A DNA stretch of 64,000 nucleotides from Parus major. Its lineage: Eukaryota; Chordata; Aves; Passeriformes; Paridae. The notes under the pieces were generated by a model that was given only the letters and a program-made list of their open reading frames with translations, did no database searches and was not told the DNA's origin. Positions 49,471-63,900 of this stretch are shown here, one piece after another. Position 1 is the stretch's first letter; the number at the start of each line of letters is the position of its first letter. The position numbers and the translations under genes were made by a program. The stretch spans positions 21,786,515 to 21,850,514 of the forward strand of contig NC_031769.1 of NCBI RefSeq assembly GCF_001522545.3, read 5' to 3'.

Positions 49471-52400
49471 GGTGCCAGCTGGCATTGGCTCTGTGTCAGA
49501 CACAGGGGAAGCTTCTGGTAACTTCTCACTGCAGGCATTTCTGTAGAACCCCCACTACCAAAACCTTGCCCCACAAACCCAACACACCCCAATCTTTTTA
49601 AAAGGAGGAAAGAAATTTTGCACACAAAGCTTTCTTGTACCTAAAATTTTCTCTTGGCTAAAAGAAAAAGGTTTTCTTTTCATCTCTTTCTTGCAGTAGG
49701 ATTTAAAAATACTTTTTCTTTCCTGGAATTATTGTTGTGTCAAAATATTGCTGCAGAAACATCACTTTGTTTCTGTGACTACATGCTGGTTTTATGATAA
49801 AAAAGGTAAATTTAAAAGCCCACTGAAAGAGGGTATATGCTTCACATTTTTACACTTGAGCATTTTCACTTTTACCTCACTGGCAACAAAAATGTACACA
49901 TTATAATACAAAAAATAACAAAAAATAACAAAACAAAAAAAAAAAAAAAAAGAAACAAGAAACCTACATAAGCTATTTTAAAAAATTGCCTAAATCTGAG
50001 TTCATGGTGTTTCATTTTGGAGGAAATTTTGAAGGTGTCTTTTTTTTGTTTACATATTTAAAATAATGAAACTTTCCTGAAAGTTAGTTTCCACTTTGCC
50101 AAAGCTTTTTCTTTTAAATACATACATTTAAATAAGTATTGCATCCAGAAGAATGAATGGGTTTTGAAACCAACTATTATGTTCCCTGTCATTGTTTATC
50201 ATTATGTTTATTTTTTTCTGTTAATTTAATCCTTTAGCTGGGATTTCTAATTTGAAGATAATCTTAGCATTGAGTCAGAATGAAACATTAAATTGCCTAG
50301 TCTCATGTTTACATTAAAAAATTGAAAGTCTTTCAGCCTATGATTTGAAAGAATAACTATATTTCTTTCCTTAAATTCCAATTTTTTAATTTATTGCCAT
50401 GACTGAAGAGTTGGCTCACCATTTTTCTAAGATTTTATATTCACTACATCAGCAACTACAAGCTATAAACAGATCTGATATAACAATTTCAGGGTTTCAG
50501 GAAATTATAGCACTTCAAAAATGTTATATAATGACAATTCAAAATTAAATTTAATTTAATTTCAATTAAATTTCATTTTAATTTAAAAATATTGCAGACA
50601 AGAAAATGTATAAAAGGTTTTTTCATGGAGAAAATCCATTTCTTCACTTTAAAATGGAATTTCCTCAGATCTGTTGGATGCCCACATGGAAAAAAGAAGA
50701 GACAAAGGAATCCTAAAACATGGATTTCTGCTGGAACTGGATTTCTCTGCTGTGGGACAGGCAAGCTTTGTCATCCCTGATGAGACAGCTATCATGTTGC
50801 TCTGTGGCTGGATGCCCTGGCCTCAGAAATTACACACCACGAAAGTTTCTATCCTTTTTCTAGGGAAGCCTTTAAAAACCAAGCCATTTCCAAGGAGCAT
50901 GCTGACTAAAAAGTGGGATATTCCCAGTAAAAAATAATACTTTTATATGAAAGGTATGCCTGATAGCTTTAACTGTAGGTCTGTCTACACTATTTTTGAG
51001 GAAAGACTTTTCTATAGGAAAAAGCTAGAAGCTTGAGGGCAGGAAAAGAAGCTACAACCTCACCCATCTTCTGCTTGTTCCTTTGTTGGAAGGCCATGTA
51101 AATCATAGATCAGCAGCATGAGCAGAGCCTATTGTTGAACACAGGTGTGAATTCAGCTTTTTCATGCAGGGCACATAGACTTTCACTAGCCCAGTTCCAA
51201 CAAACACTTGTCAGAACCACCACTTGTCACATGCAAGGAAATCATTTGGATACATCTATGGTTTCTTGTGGTCACGTGCAAGCTCATGGAGCTCCAAATT
51301 AGACATAGATAGCATTGTATAGCAACAGCATAGACAAAAAATCCAGCTTTCCAGTGTGGTGCATATGTGCATATTCACCCTCATCTAAAATAGTTACACA
51401 AATTTTCTGCCTTGTGGCAAGGATAAAGTGAATTCATCCACCTGGAGTACAGCAAGAGCAGAATGGTCCTCTTACAATATCTAGTGTAAATACAATGCAG
51501 TCATCATAAATATGTAAGAGGTGTTTCAAGCATGAGAGCAGTCTGCTTAAAACCAAAGATGTTATTTGAAGAGGCTAATTAAAAACTTACTTTTGCAGAA
51601 AGGTACATGCAGGACATCTAGCTGGGTCTTCATTTCAAATGAATAAAAATGCACTCATATCTCCCTATAAAATGTATACAGTGCAGTGGCAGAACTGCAC
51701 ATTTTAAGCACTTGAATAAATACCAACTGCAAGTTTGTTGCTCCTGCTTCAGATTTGAAATTGTCTCTTTTGTCCCAGGTGGATCAGCTGGCTTAATTAA
51801 AGGTACTGCTTTATTCGTTTGCTTGACAATCACAATTACTGTTATTATAAAGATTGTGCTGCCTGTTGGTTTCCAGACAACTTTCAGGTATCAACAAATT
51901 TCCAATCAAGTCATGCATATAGGTATGAGAAGACAGCTCTTGAAAGCCAAATAATTCTACAGTAAAAGACACTTATGCTTCTTCCCTCTCTCAAGGTAAT
52001 GCACTGTGTACATTCTTAATCTTTCTGCCTCTCTTGCTAGTTAACAGTGACCTGCTGTCTCTGTGTATAAAGATTAAAACCTGAATTGAAACATTACTTG
52101 GGGACTTGAATTACCCACTATGGATTTGCTGCCCCTGGACTTGACCCACTCCCCCAGCAAAAAATACTTACAGTGAAAAACAAAATATCAAGCTGGGACA
52201 GGGCTTCCCATTTGGTCCTTAATACCATCTGGGAACATAATGACTCAATTCATTCTGCCCTCCTATTAATGGAGCAAGCTCAAGTATTATAAGAAGCACT
52301 TTAATTCCCTCTGATGTTTTCATTATGAATTCCTTTGTGGCAGAACTCATTTGCAATAATGCATATGTAATTTTGGAAACCAAAAGGAAATCCTGTAGCC

Positions 52401-53485
52401 TTCAGGACATTATTAACCTGCAGAAATGCTGAGGCACATGTAAAACTCAAATATGCTAGCACCAGCAACCTCTGGAAACATTTTAAGAATAAAATTAATA
52501 AGTAAAGCCACATCTCGCTACTGGGAAGTTAAAATGGCTGAATTAATAATGGTTAAAACCCTAATGGTATTAGTGACACTTAAGCTGTCTACTCAGATCA
52601 TTTCTAAGGATTCAAAGATATACACTGGCATGTTTAAAAATGTTCTGTAAGTATATTAACTAAAGACATTTGGAAATTAATCATCTGCACCAGTAATAAA
52701 CTTCCCTTTTCCCTCTTTTGTTTTCTGCATGGTCCATTATGTTTCTTTTTTAAACAGTAGTTGTCATCCACAGATATAAGATCTGATATTTTTCCAAAGC
52801 AAAAGATTCACTTTTATTTGGCTTACTCTTCTTTTAATAACTACACACTGCTGTATTTTGAAGCCAATGTTATCTTATTTCATGCAATGAGTCCAAGACC
52901 ATTGTCTCCAATGGTTTATGGAGTTATATAAAATAAACAATGTCAGTGTCCATAACTCTGGATTTGAAATCTCTAATTCAACAGGGTGAAATATTTTTAT
53001 GTCTACTATTCACAATAGATGTTACCAGGGGCTGGTTAGGAAGTTAAGGAAACTTCCCTGTCTGACCATTTGGGAGGCACTCTGGCCATCACACTCCCAC
53101 CACCAGAGATTTTAAACTGCTGGGCCTGGGGCCCCTTCACAGTGGGCACAATGGGCAGCTTCTCTTAAGGTATTCCTCAAAATTCCACTAACCAGTGGCT
53201 GTGTGTCCTGGTGAGAAATAGTAGGGACAAGAAGCATCACTAAGATGTATTTTATTGTGCTTATGTCAATCTTTTTTTATTGTAGTAAAAATCAATGCAT
53301 ATCACATTTGTTGTTTTGAATCCACACGTTTGCATAGAGAAAGATATCAATTATCCTTTGTGATTGAACCCAGAATAAGAACAGAGGAATTTTCTGGTTC
53401 AGAGTGAGAATCTACCTAGCTGAAGGAGATAACTAGGAAAATGTAGAAACAAGGAAAATGTTTAACATTCTTTCCTAATTTTCTC
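49471..53485. other. Unassigned noncoding DNA
   Basis: No gene is recognised. An A-rich low-complexity tract with a 17-base A-run lies at 49905-49965, and an AATTTAA-rich patch at 50537-50590. Open frames are at most 104 codons, the longest antisense to the CR1. Confidence 0.55.
49905..49965 (+). repeat. A-rich low-complexity tract
   Basis: Repeats of aaaaataac precede a 17-base A-run (49935-49951). This could be a retrotransposon tail, but no element body is recognised upstream. Confidence 0.7.
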
Positions 53486-54088
53486 ATGGGCTCAAACTCT
53501 TTGTTCAGGGTATTTCCGAAACTTGACATAGTATTGCTCATTGGCAAACTGCAGTGGATCTCTTTCATAAGTACTTTTCCAATCATTCTTTACATACATT
53601 CAAGGTACTTGTGTTCACAAGGTCTTTTGCAGGTACTCACACAAGGCTACTGTCTGTTGGCTGGAGAATCAGCTGCCTTTGCTTGCTTTGAACCCAGCTT
53701 CAGATGTTGCCTGAAGGTTTACTTAATCCCAGCTCAGGAAGGAGACATCGGTCCCTTGCTGATGACACAAAATGGAAAAATTGCGCTTAAAGTTCCTGCT
53801 GAAGGGAAAAAATCCCGGACTGCTCAACATTGCTTGGAGAGCCTTTGTGTTAATGAAGAGCCTGGCCTTGAAAAGAGGCTTTTATCATGGGGCAACAAAC
53901 TGCAGCCCAAAGATCAATGCTTTGCCAATATCTGGCAGGGAGAATTCCTAACTAATAATACAACAGAGGATGGGTACAAGGGGACTGCCCCTGTCACTGC
54001 CTTTCGTCCCACAGATACAGCCTGTAGAACATGGTGGGAAATGCCTGGGAGTGGACATCTGACTGGTGGGCTGTGCATCATTCCCTAG
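53486..54088 (+). other. Longest open reading frame, product unrecognised
   Basis: A 200-codon ATG frame, open without a stop for 213 codons (53447-54085), is the longest clean frame in the window. The N-terminal quarter is hydrophobic ([19 protein letters not shown]...). The rest is mixed and polar, for example [17 protein letters not shown] and [21 protein letters not shown] see no domain, repeat or catalytic motif. A 'tcttttgcaggtactcac' at 53618-53639 would serve as a splice acceptor. The region from 53640 on is GC-richer than its flanks, which could mean a transposon insert, a pseudogene, or simply fewer stops by composition. A protein-coding role is possible but unsupported. Confidence 0.2.
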
Positions 54089-54289
54089 ATGAAGCTCACA
54101 ACCCTAAAGAGCTGTCCTTGAGCACAGACAGAGTGAAGAAGGGTAGGAAAAATTATTAGGAGAAATTATTAGGAGCTACATAACTATGCAAGGGTATTCT
54201 ATGGAGCTATGAATATATGAAAAATACATAAATAGCAAAAGTCTTTAGGCATCACTAGTACTTGTGGGTTTTCCAGTATTTTTATTGGA

Positions 54290-54490
54290 CAAATTAATCT
54301 TGCTCTTCCCACTTTATGCCATTCATAATTTTGCAGTTGTCTTTTGTATTCCAAGTCATCTCTTCCATATTGAGAAGCCCCAGCCAGCTCAATTATTTCT
54401 TAGATGAGAGATACACATTTCATTGTGCTTATCACCTTTCTCTGAGCCTGCACCAGTTCTAACACATCCTTCCTTTCTGAGATGAGGGGA
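54290..54490 (-). mobile_element. Old LINE (CR1-like) remnant
   Basis: The order 'attgagaagccccagccagc' ... gatgagagatacacat ... gagcctgcaccagttctaac ... atccttcctttctgagatg follows the reverse complement of the CR1 3' region (segments near 'gagctgggtctgttcagcct'). It is strongly diverged, and no reading frame is left. Confidence 0.45.
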
Positions 54491-57400
54491 GGAGAGTCTA
54501 CATGATGTCCAGAATGAAGGCAAATGTGAAGGTGCATAGGGCAAAATTCACCTTTGTTGTCCTATCTCCAAATGTACTAGAAACTTGAACTGCATTATTA
54601 TGCATTATTTCCCTGAAAAACAAATGTGAAATAACCAGTTCTTCACCTGTTATCATTTATTCCTGACAAAGTTTAGCTGTTAGGCACAAGATTTAAGCAG
54701 GTTTTACAGTTTGTTTTGTATAACTGTAAATACTACTTTTACTAATAGTAAGCATCTAATATCATTGAGAACATTTTGGATTTCTTGACAGTAAGACTGT
54801 CCTGTATAATGCTCAGATTGACTTCTGAACTTTGCAGATATGTTAAAAAATAATGAATACAGTGACATTCCTGTTTCCTGGACACCTGGTCAAGCTCCTT
54901 GGGTTCTTCAAATAAAGTGGTGCTAAATTTCTAAATTCACCTATAATGTTAATTCACTGCTAAACTAACTTTACTTGATGTTGTACTATTTCAAAAAAAA
55001 CAGTCCAAAATCCTTTATAGAAGGTCAGCAGTGGGTATGAAACCACACTGAAATGAAAATATAACAGTAAGGCAAGAGATACAAAGATCAAGAAGCAGAG
55101 CCTCATTAAAATAATTGTACCATTTTTATTTCTGAAATACTAGTTGTTTCAAGGACTGGTTGATGAAAAAACAAACAAGACTTAACCTCCAGTCTCATGC
55201 TATGATTATTCATTATCTCTACAAAGATGTGATATAGTTCTGTCCAAAAAGCTGGAGTTCTAGTTCACCTACGTGAGAATTGACACAGGCTGGTGGCCTT
55301 AACACCCCCAAAACCACAGCTGAAAGAAAAAGAGTAAATTTGTTTCCTCGCTAGCTGGAGGATCCCAAAGCAGCACATAGTCAGCAGAGACACTCCAGTG
55401 GGAATGCCAGCACCAGAATGTCAGGCTCAGTCCAGTCCTGGCAGGCAGCAGGGCTGCTCTTTGCAGCCATTTATCAAGGGCCCACACACATGGCCCATTT
55501 ACCAGCATGCTGTGACCTCCTCTGGGCCTTTTGTGTCCTTTGAGCTTTGGGCTCACTCCCAAAACACAGAGTTCAACATGTACATGAGAGGGCCTTCAAG
55601 TCTCTGTAAACACCTACATTATCTCCACACAAATTCTACTTCTCAAAACAGACAAAGGATAAATACCTGTAGACATTTCCACTTCCAAGCAGGTTTCCAT
55701 CACTTATATTCTCCAGCCTTGGTATTCCCAGCTGCAAGGTCACTTGAGTAATTCTGCCACCCTCTTTGCTATTCAGCTTTTAACCTTTTCCTCTCAACAA
55801 CATAAAACTTCACTTTTCTCAAAAGCCAGTTCAATGCTGACATCCACATTAAATAGAAACCTTCCCAACCTTCCTGTGAAATGAAAGACCTCCTGGATCT
55901 CAGCTGCTCAATCTCACTCAAAGAATTGCAGGACCTGGAATGGAAATCATAACATCCCTCTTCAGGTGCTGGTAGGTCACCCACTCTCTCTTTGAAGGCA
56001 GTGTTGAGAAGTCCTGTAAGGCCCAGGTAGTTTGGGTGACTCATGCTCTGACCTCTGCTCTCTGTAAAGGGAGTCCCAGCCAAGTGAGTCAGAAATATCC
56101 ATCTGTTCTGCACATGGGCTCAGCCTGTGACCTGGACAGATCCAGGCTGCATGGCAGCACACCTCGAGCCTCTGGCCTTCTGAACCATCACAGGAGCTGA
56201 ACTTGAAGCTGCTTTGCAAAAAAATCCACCTGTGTGCTGAAGCAGCACCGTGGTGCCTCCTGTAGGCACAGATTGTGTCCACAACAGTAGATGAAGCAGT
56301 GCCACCAGTGCTGCAGGAATACAAATGTTTGTCGTGATAAACTGTTGGAGACATTCATGGCATGCTTTTAACCCTACCTGGCGCTTCCCCAGACATTTTC
56401 CTCAGGAAAATGCAACAGCCAGTACAAGGTAAGTACAATTCCTGAACGGCTTAGTTAAGGGAACAAGTACACTCTCTTTAGGATGAGGTAATAAATAATC
56501 TGAGTTTGCCTTAATGCCATAAAAGGCTCCTGAATCTGCTTAATTTACAAGACAGTGACAGCAAGCTGGATCCCCAGACTTTGTCCTGGATTTGTTGAGG
56601 GTTCACTGAATCCATGATGCTTCAAAAGAAATATTTCAGAGCACTGACACTAATGCTTTCTGCTGAAAGCTGGGTTTGTAAGATATCCTGGGCATTGCTA
56701 GTGCTAGATCACTCACTCTGATTCAGAAAAAAATTATTCTCATTTTTAAATAGGAAAACTTAAATTTATCTCACTTCTAAACCTGAAATTTTTCTTAATT
56801 TTGACTGAAGGAATCACTGATAATGATATAGTTCAGTCTCTAGAGTTCATTCAAACCTTGGTCGTATCTAAGATAGTCAGTAAAAGTGTCAGTCAACAGA
56901 CAAATGTTCACCAGGAATGGAAAAAAATTACTGAATCATTTAGGATTGCTTATTAAAACCATAATTTTCTATCATGATTGAACCTAGCTATACTGAAACT
57001 AGTACCTAAGACTAGTCTGCTTTGTTTTAATTTACTCCAATCATTTCAAGCATCAGCTTAAAACTGTTTTATCATAACTCTCTTTTCCACACACAGAAAT
57101 TTCATTTCATCTATCTTTGACCATATCAGTAAATCATTTCAATGCCTACTTATTCTGATATTTATTCAGGTTTAGTTCTATATCAAGTAGTTTGGTCATC
57201 AGGGATGTTGATTTGAGACTAAATTCAGTTTTTAAGAGGTCAATGAACAGCCTCTCTACAAGTTATTTATACAGAATATTCACAGGAAATTAATTGCATA
57301 AATGCATGCACTTTTAGTAAATAATCCATTTTATACTTCTTTAAGAAATGAATGATTGACATGAATATGTCTCTTGGCATATTAATCTGTTTTATAAATA

Positions 57401-60400
57401 CTGGAAATCATAATTACTGGAGGCAAAATGGCCATAATACAGATGGAGAAAATATGCTAAATAAAAAACTACTCTCTGTCAGTGAAATTTAATTATTCTC
57501 TAGAAGTCTCAATCCTGACATTGTCGAAATCATGCAATCCCTTCTGAATCCCTTCTGAAACTAAAAATTGCAAATTCAGTACTTTTCCCTTCTAATGGTA
57601 AAATTATTTTTATCCGACACTTCAGCTTAGCTCCATCTTTGTGTATCAGCTTCCTTAATCTTTGGTTTGTCACTGAATATTTATTAGGGAGAAAGGGAAA
57701 GCCTTTTAATTTGAAGCAGCACTGTGTGATTATCTGTCACTAGCCTGCTTTCCCACAGAATAATGTGCAGGAGGGAAAGGGTTAAGAAGTCTTTGAAAGC
57801 ACTTGACAGCACACAGAAGAAGGGTGAGAAAGCTGATGTTATACAGCAACAGTGAGAGCATTAGGGAAGAGATGATAATGGATGAGGACAGAAGAGATTG
57901 TCAGGCCAAAGGCAAAAGAGGAAGAAAAAGTATTTTCCTAGTGCTTAAAGAAAGAACAGGTAAAATGCCCAGATGAAGGTGGTACTACCCAGACAAGGTA
58001 TTTTTCTTCTGGAAATTTCCAATACTACAGAAAATGCCTTTACCCTGTGCTGATTGTACTGCACCAGATTTAGGCAGAGACTGTGATCACAAAAAGCATT
58101 CCCCACTACTCTCCTCCCCCATTACACATGGCTATCTTCCCCTAAACTCTTCTCTCTACTCACACTGAGAACAAAGATTGGTCACACCTGCTCACCAGAA
58201 GGACCAGGTTTCTGGGACAGGGAGGTAAAGCGCTCTTCCACGTGCAATCCTGCATTTGTAACCCAGTTACACAGTGCATGACAGAACAGCCCCCCTCTGC
58301 TGAGCAGACCTATGGCAAAGCTCAGCACCATGCCCTACATGGAGCATAAGCCATGCTCTTGCTCTTCCAGAACCAAAACCGGGATATCCTAATGGGAATT
58401 AGAGATGCTTTAACAGATCACCTCTAGGCAGCTTGCAGATGCTGATGGATGCATTCATAATGAAGAGCTTGCCTAGCAAGAAACAACAGATAAATTATTT
58501 GTATTTGTGGCTTCAAAGGTACACACCACTCTGCTTTCTTGCAGTAGGTACTAGAGCTCGCTGTGACATTGTGGCATTCTTATGCTGTTCATAGGTGGAA
58601 ATAGAGGCATACCTGATTCTAATAAGTGACATTTGTTGCTAGGTTAGGATGTTTTCACAGGATTACATGCAAAAATAAAACATAAAATAGGAGCCTTAGT
58701 TCCTTGACATAATCCTTTCCTGGGTGGCTTGAGATTTCTTTTTGGTTATTGTGTGAGCTCAGCAGATTCGGCCTAAGCACAGCTCATCAGCTTTCTATTT
58801 CTGCTGTCACTGGGTAAGGATATGTCACAATCCACTGAACACCTCAAAGTCATTTACCAGCCCCTTCTTAAATCAGTTCTGTAACAGGATTTTCACAGGT
58901 GATGAAAACTACATGCTGGCAGCTTCACGTTATTAAGCTGCATAAAGGTCCTGCCCTGGGCCAGGACAAAGGGTATCCATGTTTTGCTCCTTGTGTAAGT
59001 ATTCACACCTGATAGTCCCAGAGCCATAATGCTGAAAGGAAAAGGAGCTCTCTGTTACTTTTGTAGGAGGAAAGCATTTCACTCCAGAAGGCGTCATCTC
59101 TGGGAACTGTAGAATTGCCTTAGGGATTGCTCTGAACTTTGAGGTGCTCACTCTGACTGACATACACGTGCCATGCTGCATGGCAAGCACTGCTCTCCCC
59201 CTGCTTGCTGTCCCTGTGGGTGACACCAGGACATTGGGCCTGAACCAAAATTCTCAGCCCTGAGCAGCCTGTTCCTTGTCAAGAGCATCACTGAATGAGA
59301 CACAACTAACTGGGGCTGCCTCCTTTGTGGCCAGGCAGGAAATACTGAGCTGAGTTTGTGACTGAGAAAGGTAAAAGCCAGTGAAAGGGGTCAATGCAGC
59401 ATGGAAATAAACTGCCTCAGGCTGACAAGGAGCTCAGGCCTGGTGCCCACTGAGGGCTCAGCCCTACAGCTGCTGAAACACAGAGGTCAGGAGTGGCATT
59501 CAGGCAGCAGCTCTCCAAAAGGAGAGATCAGTTTGTGGGCTTGCAAGGTGAACCTTTCCTTCAGCTGAAATCACAGAAACAGGAGCTTTCTCCAAAGGCA
59601 AGAAAGATGATAATCATCCATGTCCATCTCAATTTCTTTGAGAATTTAAATGGATAAGCAGATTTAGCAAAATACATAAACCCCAATTCCTAAAATGCCA
59701 TATAAACTATAGATGAGAGAACCTTCTGGCAGAGCTTCACAACCCATGAAATGGAACTTTCTGGGCAAGATGGCAAGAGTTTCTGGCACAAAGTGTGGTA
59801 TGGGCATAGCCTGAGAATAAGGGCAGGCTACATGGGAATAAACTCAGTCTTGAAATGCTAAAGAGGTATGAATCAGGAAAGAGAGGATAGAAGTTGATTT
59901 AACAGTTGGCCTCGACATAAACCTTCACCTGACTGGTCCTTTGGCAACCAGGATTAACTCAGGAATTTAAGAAGAGTGACTTCATTCTCTTAGACACATG
60001 CACAGACTCTAGGACAGAACATTTAAACAACTGAGAACAAAGGATAGCTTTTCAAACATCATCTTTGATCAGCTTGTTTAACTGCTTAAAAAAATTCTCT
60101 GTTTAATATTCCAAAGGGCTTATGTAGGGGTCTGTGGTAATGAAGAAATCCTGGGAAGTTAGTAGATTGCTTAATTCTGTTTCTTTCCTAAAACATGGTC
60201 CTGAGTAAGACTCTAGCTTAAGTGTCTAATAAAATACCATCTTTATTTCCTAAAGGACCTTTAATTGAACTTATCCCAGTTACCACTGCTGAAACTGTAA
60301 CACATGGCTGTACAAACTTTTTATGTATTTTTTACTTATGTTTTTTTTAATTTCAAAGTGCTTAGGTCATCTTTGCACACAAACAGTATAAATACATGTT

Positions 60401-63400
60401 AAATACATAGAAGAATCTACTCAATTCAATTTTTTAAGGGAATAATGTATATGTTATTACTGCATAGGCTTGATTTTGTTGTGTGGATGAGTAAAGTGCA
60501 AAACTATAGATATTCTCAGTTTATTATAATACAGCTTTTTCTTTGATGCTCCTACGAAGTCCTAATGTTGGTGACTTCAGTACTACAGCAATTACTCATC
60601 TCATCACACCAAAAAACACTGAGCAAGCTTGGTCCTGAAATGCACTCCCCAAAGACATGAAACACATATCAGTTGCACATGATCAAGCAGGTATTTAGCA
60701 TGGATTTCAATGGCAGCTTGCATCTCTAGATGCAAGAAGTCTTTATCTGTGTGTCAAAGCACAATGGTAATGAGAGTGCTCACTGAACTCTGCCTTGGTA
60801 CTTCAGGTACATTTCACTCCCCTGAGTGTTGAAGCGATTAAACAGAACTTCAGCAATACCACTAATTAGCAAATTGCTGTCTCAGAGTCTCAGACTTTAA
60901 CTCTATTTTTTATTACTTTGAGAGCATCACCAACTCGGCTCTTGTACACTGTAAATTCTACTCATGGTCCATCCTGACACACTGGTGGTTGATGTACTGC
61001 TTAGACATGCAGTCTGAAAATGAAACAATCCCTTTTTGCACATGAGCAAGGACCACTGATAAGTCTGTGGGTGCTTAACAATGCTGAAAAAGCTGCTCAG
61101 AAGTCTTTTCATGGCTCTCAGTTCCATCTCTTAACCACATCTGTATGGTTTGTGCTGTGTGCCTGTCTGAGATGTTGCAAAAGGCTCAAGGGAGCAAACA
61201 AATTAGGGACAAAACAAGATATAACTGTCACTAGTTTTGAAAATAAAATCTCCATTCTTGCTTCATTGTAATTCTGCCTCTCATTCCAGTGGAAAGTTAA
61301 TTTTACACCTTACAAACAAGCTTATTTATGCAAAAGATGATTTGGTAAAGTTCTGCTGAAGTCTGCAGAGACTTTGATAATTTGCCTGAAAAGAAACAAT
61401 GTTGTTTTCTCAATGAGGCTTGTTTAGAGGGGTATAGATATAAAAGTGTTATTGATAAGATTTACTTGTGTCAGCACTAAGAATTGGTTTGACTTGCAAA
61501 AACAATCAAAGTAGTGTAGCATTCTTGACTTTAAGCTAAGAATCATCTTGTGTCCTTCATGAGTGTGTTCTTCACTTACTCAATTTGATGCTAGCCTAAT
61601 CTACTATTCTGTAATTCCATTACAGGAATGAAGAGAATTCCTTTGGTATTAATATTTTCCATTTTCTCAATATTTGCCTTTGCTTCTTCAATATTAATAT
61701 AGTCTCATTGTTTTTTAAGGTCAGAATGATTGTTCTGATGCAAAGTTTTCTTTCTGATACCTTTTCCAGCCTAATGTCATAAGCATTTAGAAGCTGCATA
61801 TTCATCAGAAAGTGTTAGTGTGCCTCTACCACTGTTTCTGCATATCTGAAGTGTTACTCTGGAGTTCTTTAGCTTTGCTGCCTGAAGCTGGACTGATACA
61901 ATTCCCTATCACCAAAAAGTCCCATAGTGTTAACAATTTTAAAGGCAGCAGTATGTCAAATGTGAGCCTCAGGATCTTTAACATGAAAAAAGATGTATGA
62001 GACATTTCCCACCTACTGCTCTGTGAACCTAACTTACTCATTTTGGTTTGTGCTGATGAAGGTTAGTTCTGTAAGAAGGATATGCTGTAACTAGTGAAGA
62101 TTTGTAGCTATGGTGCTGTTCTCTAGATTTCAAAAGATTTGAAATAAAAGGGTTTCTGCCTCCCACATTTGAAATCTATAACCACTGAAACTAAGGTGTA
62201 GAAATCACCAAAAAACCAATTTGTTCCTGAATAGATAATAAGTGTCATCTGTTTCCAACCAATGAGAAAAAGAATTGCAGAAGCCCCTAATGTAAAACCT
62301 TAGTCCTGAAACAGAGCAAGAATTAAAGGGTTTTAGACTGTTTCCTGCCATTTCCAAATGCAGAACATTGCACACTGCATGCAATCCCTTTGGAGATCCT
62401 CTGCTGGAAGTCAGCAAGAGACAATAACTTCCCTAGACAAATAGCTGTCTCCATCCAAAGAATAATGGCTGCACTGCTTCCAGAAGTATATGCATCCTGC
62501 ATGCCCCAGAATTGCTTCTTAATATTCCTACTTCCAATGCTGAAAATTAACCAGGGTATTTGGAAATCGTGCTACTAAGCATGAACTTTTAAAGGTGACT
62601 TTGTAAAGCCCAAATCTGTTGAATTTCAATTTCAGAAAAACAAGTGGGCAATTAACTTTCATGGCAGAATTGTAGTTGAGCAAGACTAATAGTGACAGAA
62701 AAAAAAAAAAAAATCAAAACCACAAACACAAAGAACTTATTCTCTGGATAAAAGGTTTTTTAAAAAAAAAATTTAAAATGAGGAATCAAAGGTCCCTTTG
62801 GGGTTTTTTTTGAGAAATTAGTTTCTTAACAGAGGAATTTAATAACCATGGACAAACAAAATTAAGAGAGATTTGTCAGGGAAAAAAGAGAATATAACTT
62901 CTTGCAAGACATTTTCAACACATTCCAGATAAATTATTTCCTTCTGGAAAGAAATGGTCAAAAATTAGAAGTAGGTAATATCTTTCCTAGGAAAAGTTCA
63001 GACACCTGCATTTATATTTTCTATAATATAGAAAATTATACAAGTATTAAGTTCCTCAAAGAAGACAAATTCTTCCACAGAGTTTCATCATTCTGACTGA
63101 CTACAGGGCTAGGCCACAAGTGGTACATTACAATCACATTTTTCAGGTAAAATCTTGACCCAATTCAAAAATCTTTCACTATCTCCATTTAGATTACAAC
63201 TTCACATTGAGTGGTTATATTTCATACTGAAATACCCAAAACCCTTACAGTCATTTTTATTTTTAAGGATATGCTACTCATAATCGGCTCAAAGACCTTT
63301 TCTATTTATGTAGAAATGATAATAATTTTGTTCTACAACTTGTGGTATAATATAATCCCAGATGTGAGATAGAGAAAATTAGAAAAGTAGATCTATATAA

Positions 63401-63810
63401 TTCATTCTTTAAGAATCTGCACATCTTAAAATAAATAAATATTTAAATTAGGGTGCATTTCAGACAATGGATAGTTAAACCAAGAATATGATAAGAAAAC
63501 ATTTCAATAAGGAGGATTTCTGTGTAGTCTGCCTCTCATTTCTTTGCTTTCTAGTCAGACTTCTAATGAACTAATGATATACCCATACATTATACGAAAT
63601 AATAAATGTGCTATATATTATAAAAGAGATATGTTATTGTTTGAGATGACTACTGCAAACAAATCTCAGCTGCAAAAACACTCACTTTGAAATTGATTTA
63701 CTGATTTCATTTTCAAAGTTGCATTGAAAATATCTGCTTATCATCTGTATAGTGCAGCTCTAATAATAGCACATTTAAGCGTGGAACCTCCAATATTCAA
63801 GTCCAATGAA
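54491..63810. other. Unassigned noncoding DNA
   Basis: No gene is recognised. A GC-richer stretch at 55290-56340 holds two minus frames of 114 and 125 codons with no known domain, and may be an unrecognised old transposon. A CpG-poor, GC-richer patch lies at 58900-59600. A-runs occur at 62699-62713 and 62762-62770. The AT-rich stretch at 57380-57800 looks low in repeats. Confidence 0.5.
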
Positions 63811-63900
63811 ATCACAGAATTAACTAGATTGGAAAAGGCCTTGGAGATGACTGAGTCCAACCTAGAATCTAACACCACCTCATCAACTAAGCCATGCATT
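63811..63900 (-). mobile_element. CR1 LINE 3' end fragment
   Basis: The plus strand reads 'aaatcacagaattaactaga', 'ttggaaaaggccttggagat', 'actgagtccaacctagaatc' and 'taacaccacctcatcaacta'. This is the reverse complement of a CR1 3' terminus of the kind seen at 40756-40851 ('ggtttagtggt... gatcttaaaggtc'). It is truncated to about 90 bp. Confidence 0.9.

Noticed and set aside
49085..49546. 153-codon plus-strand frame
   Set aside because: Much of it is antisense to a CR1 3' end, and the consensus is naturally low in stops. No host domain is seen.
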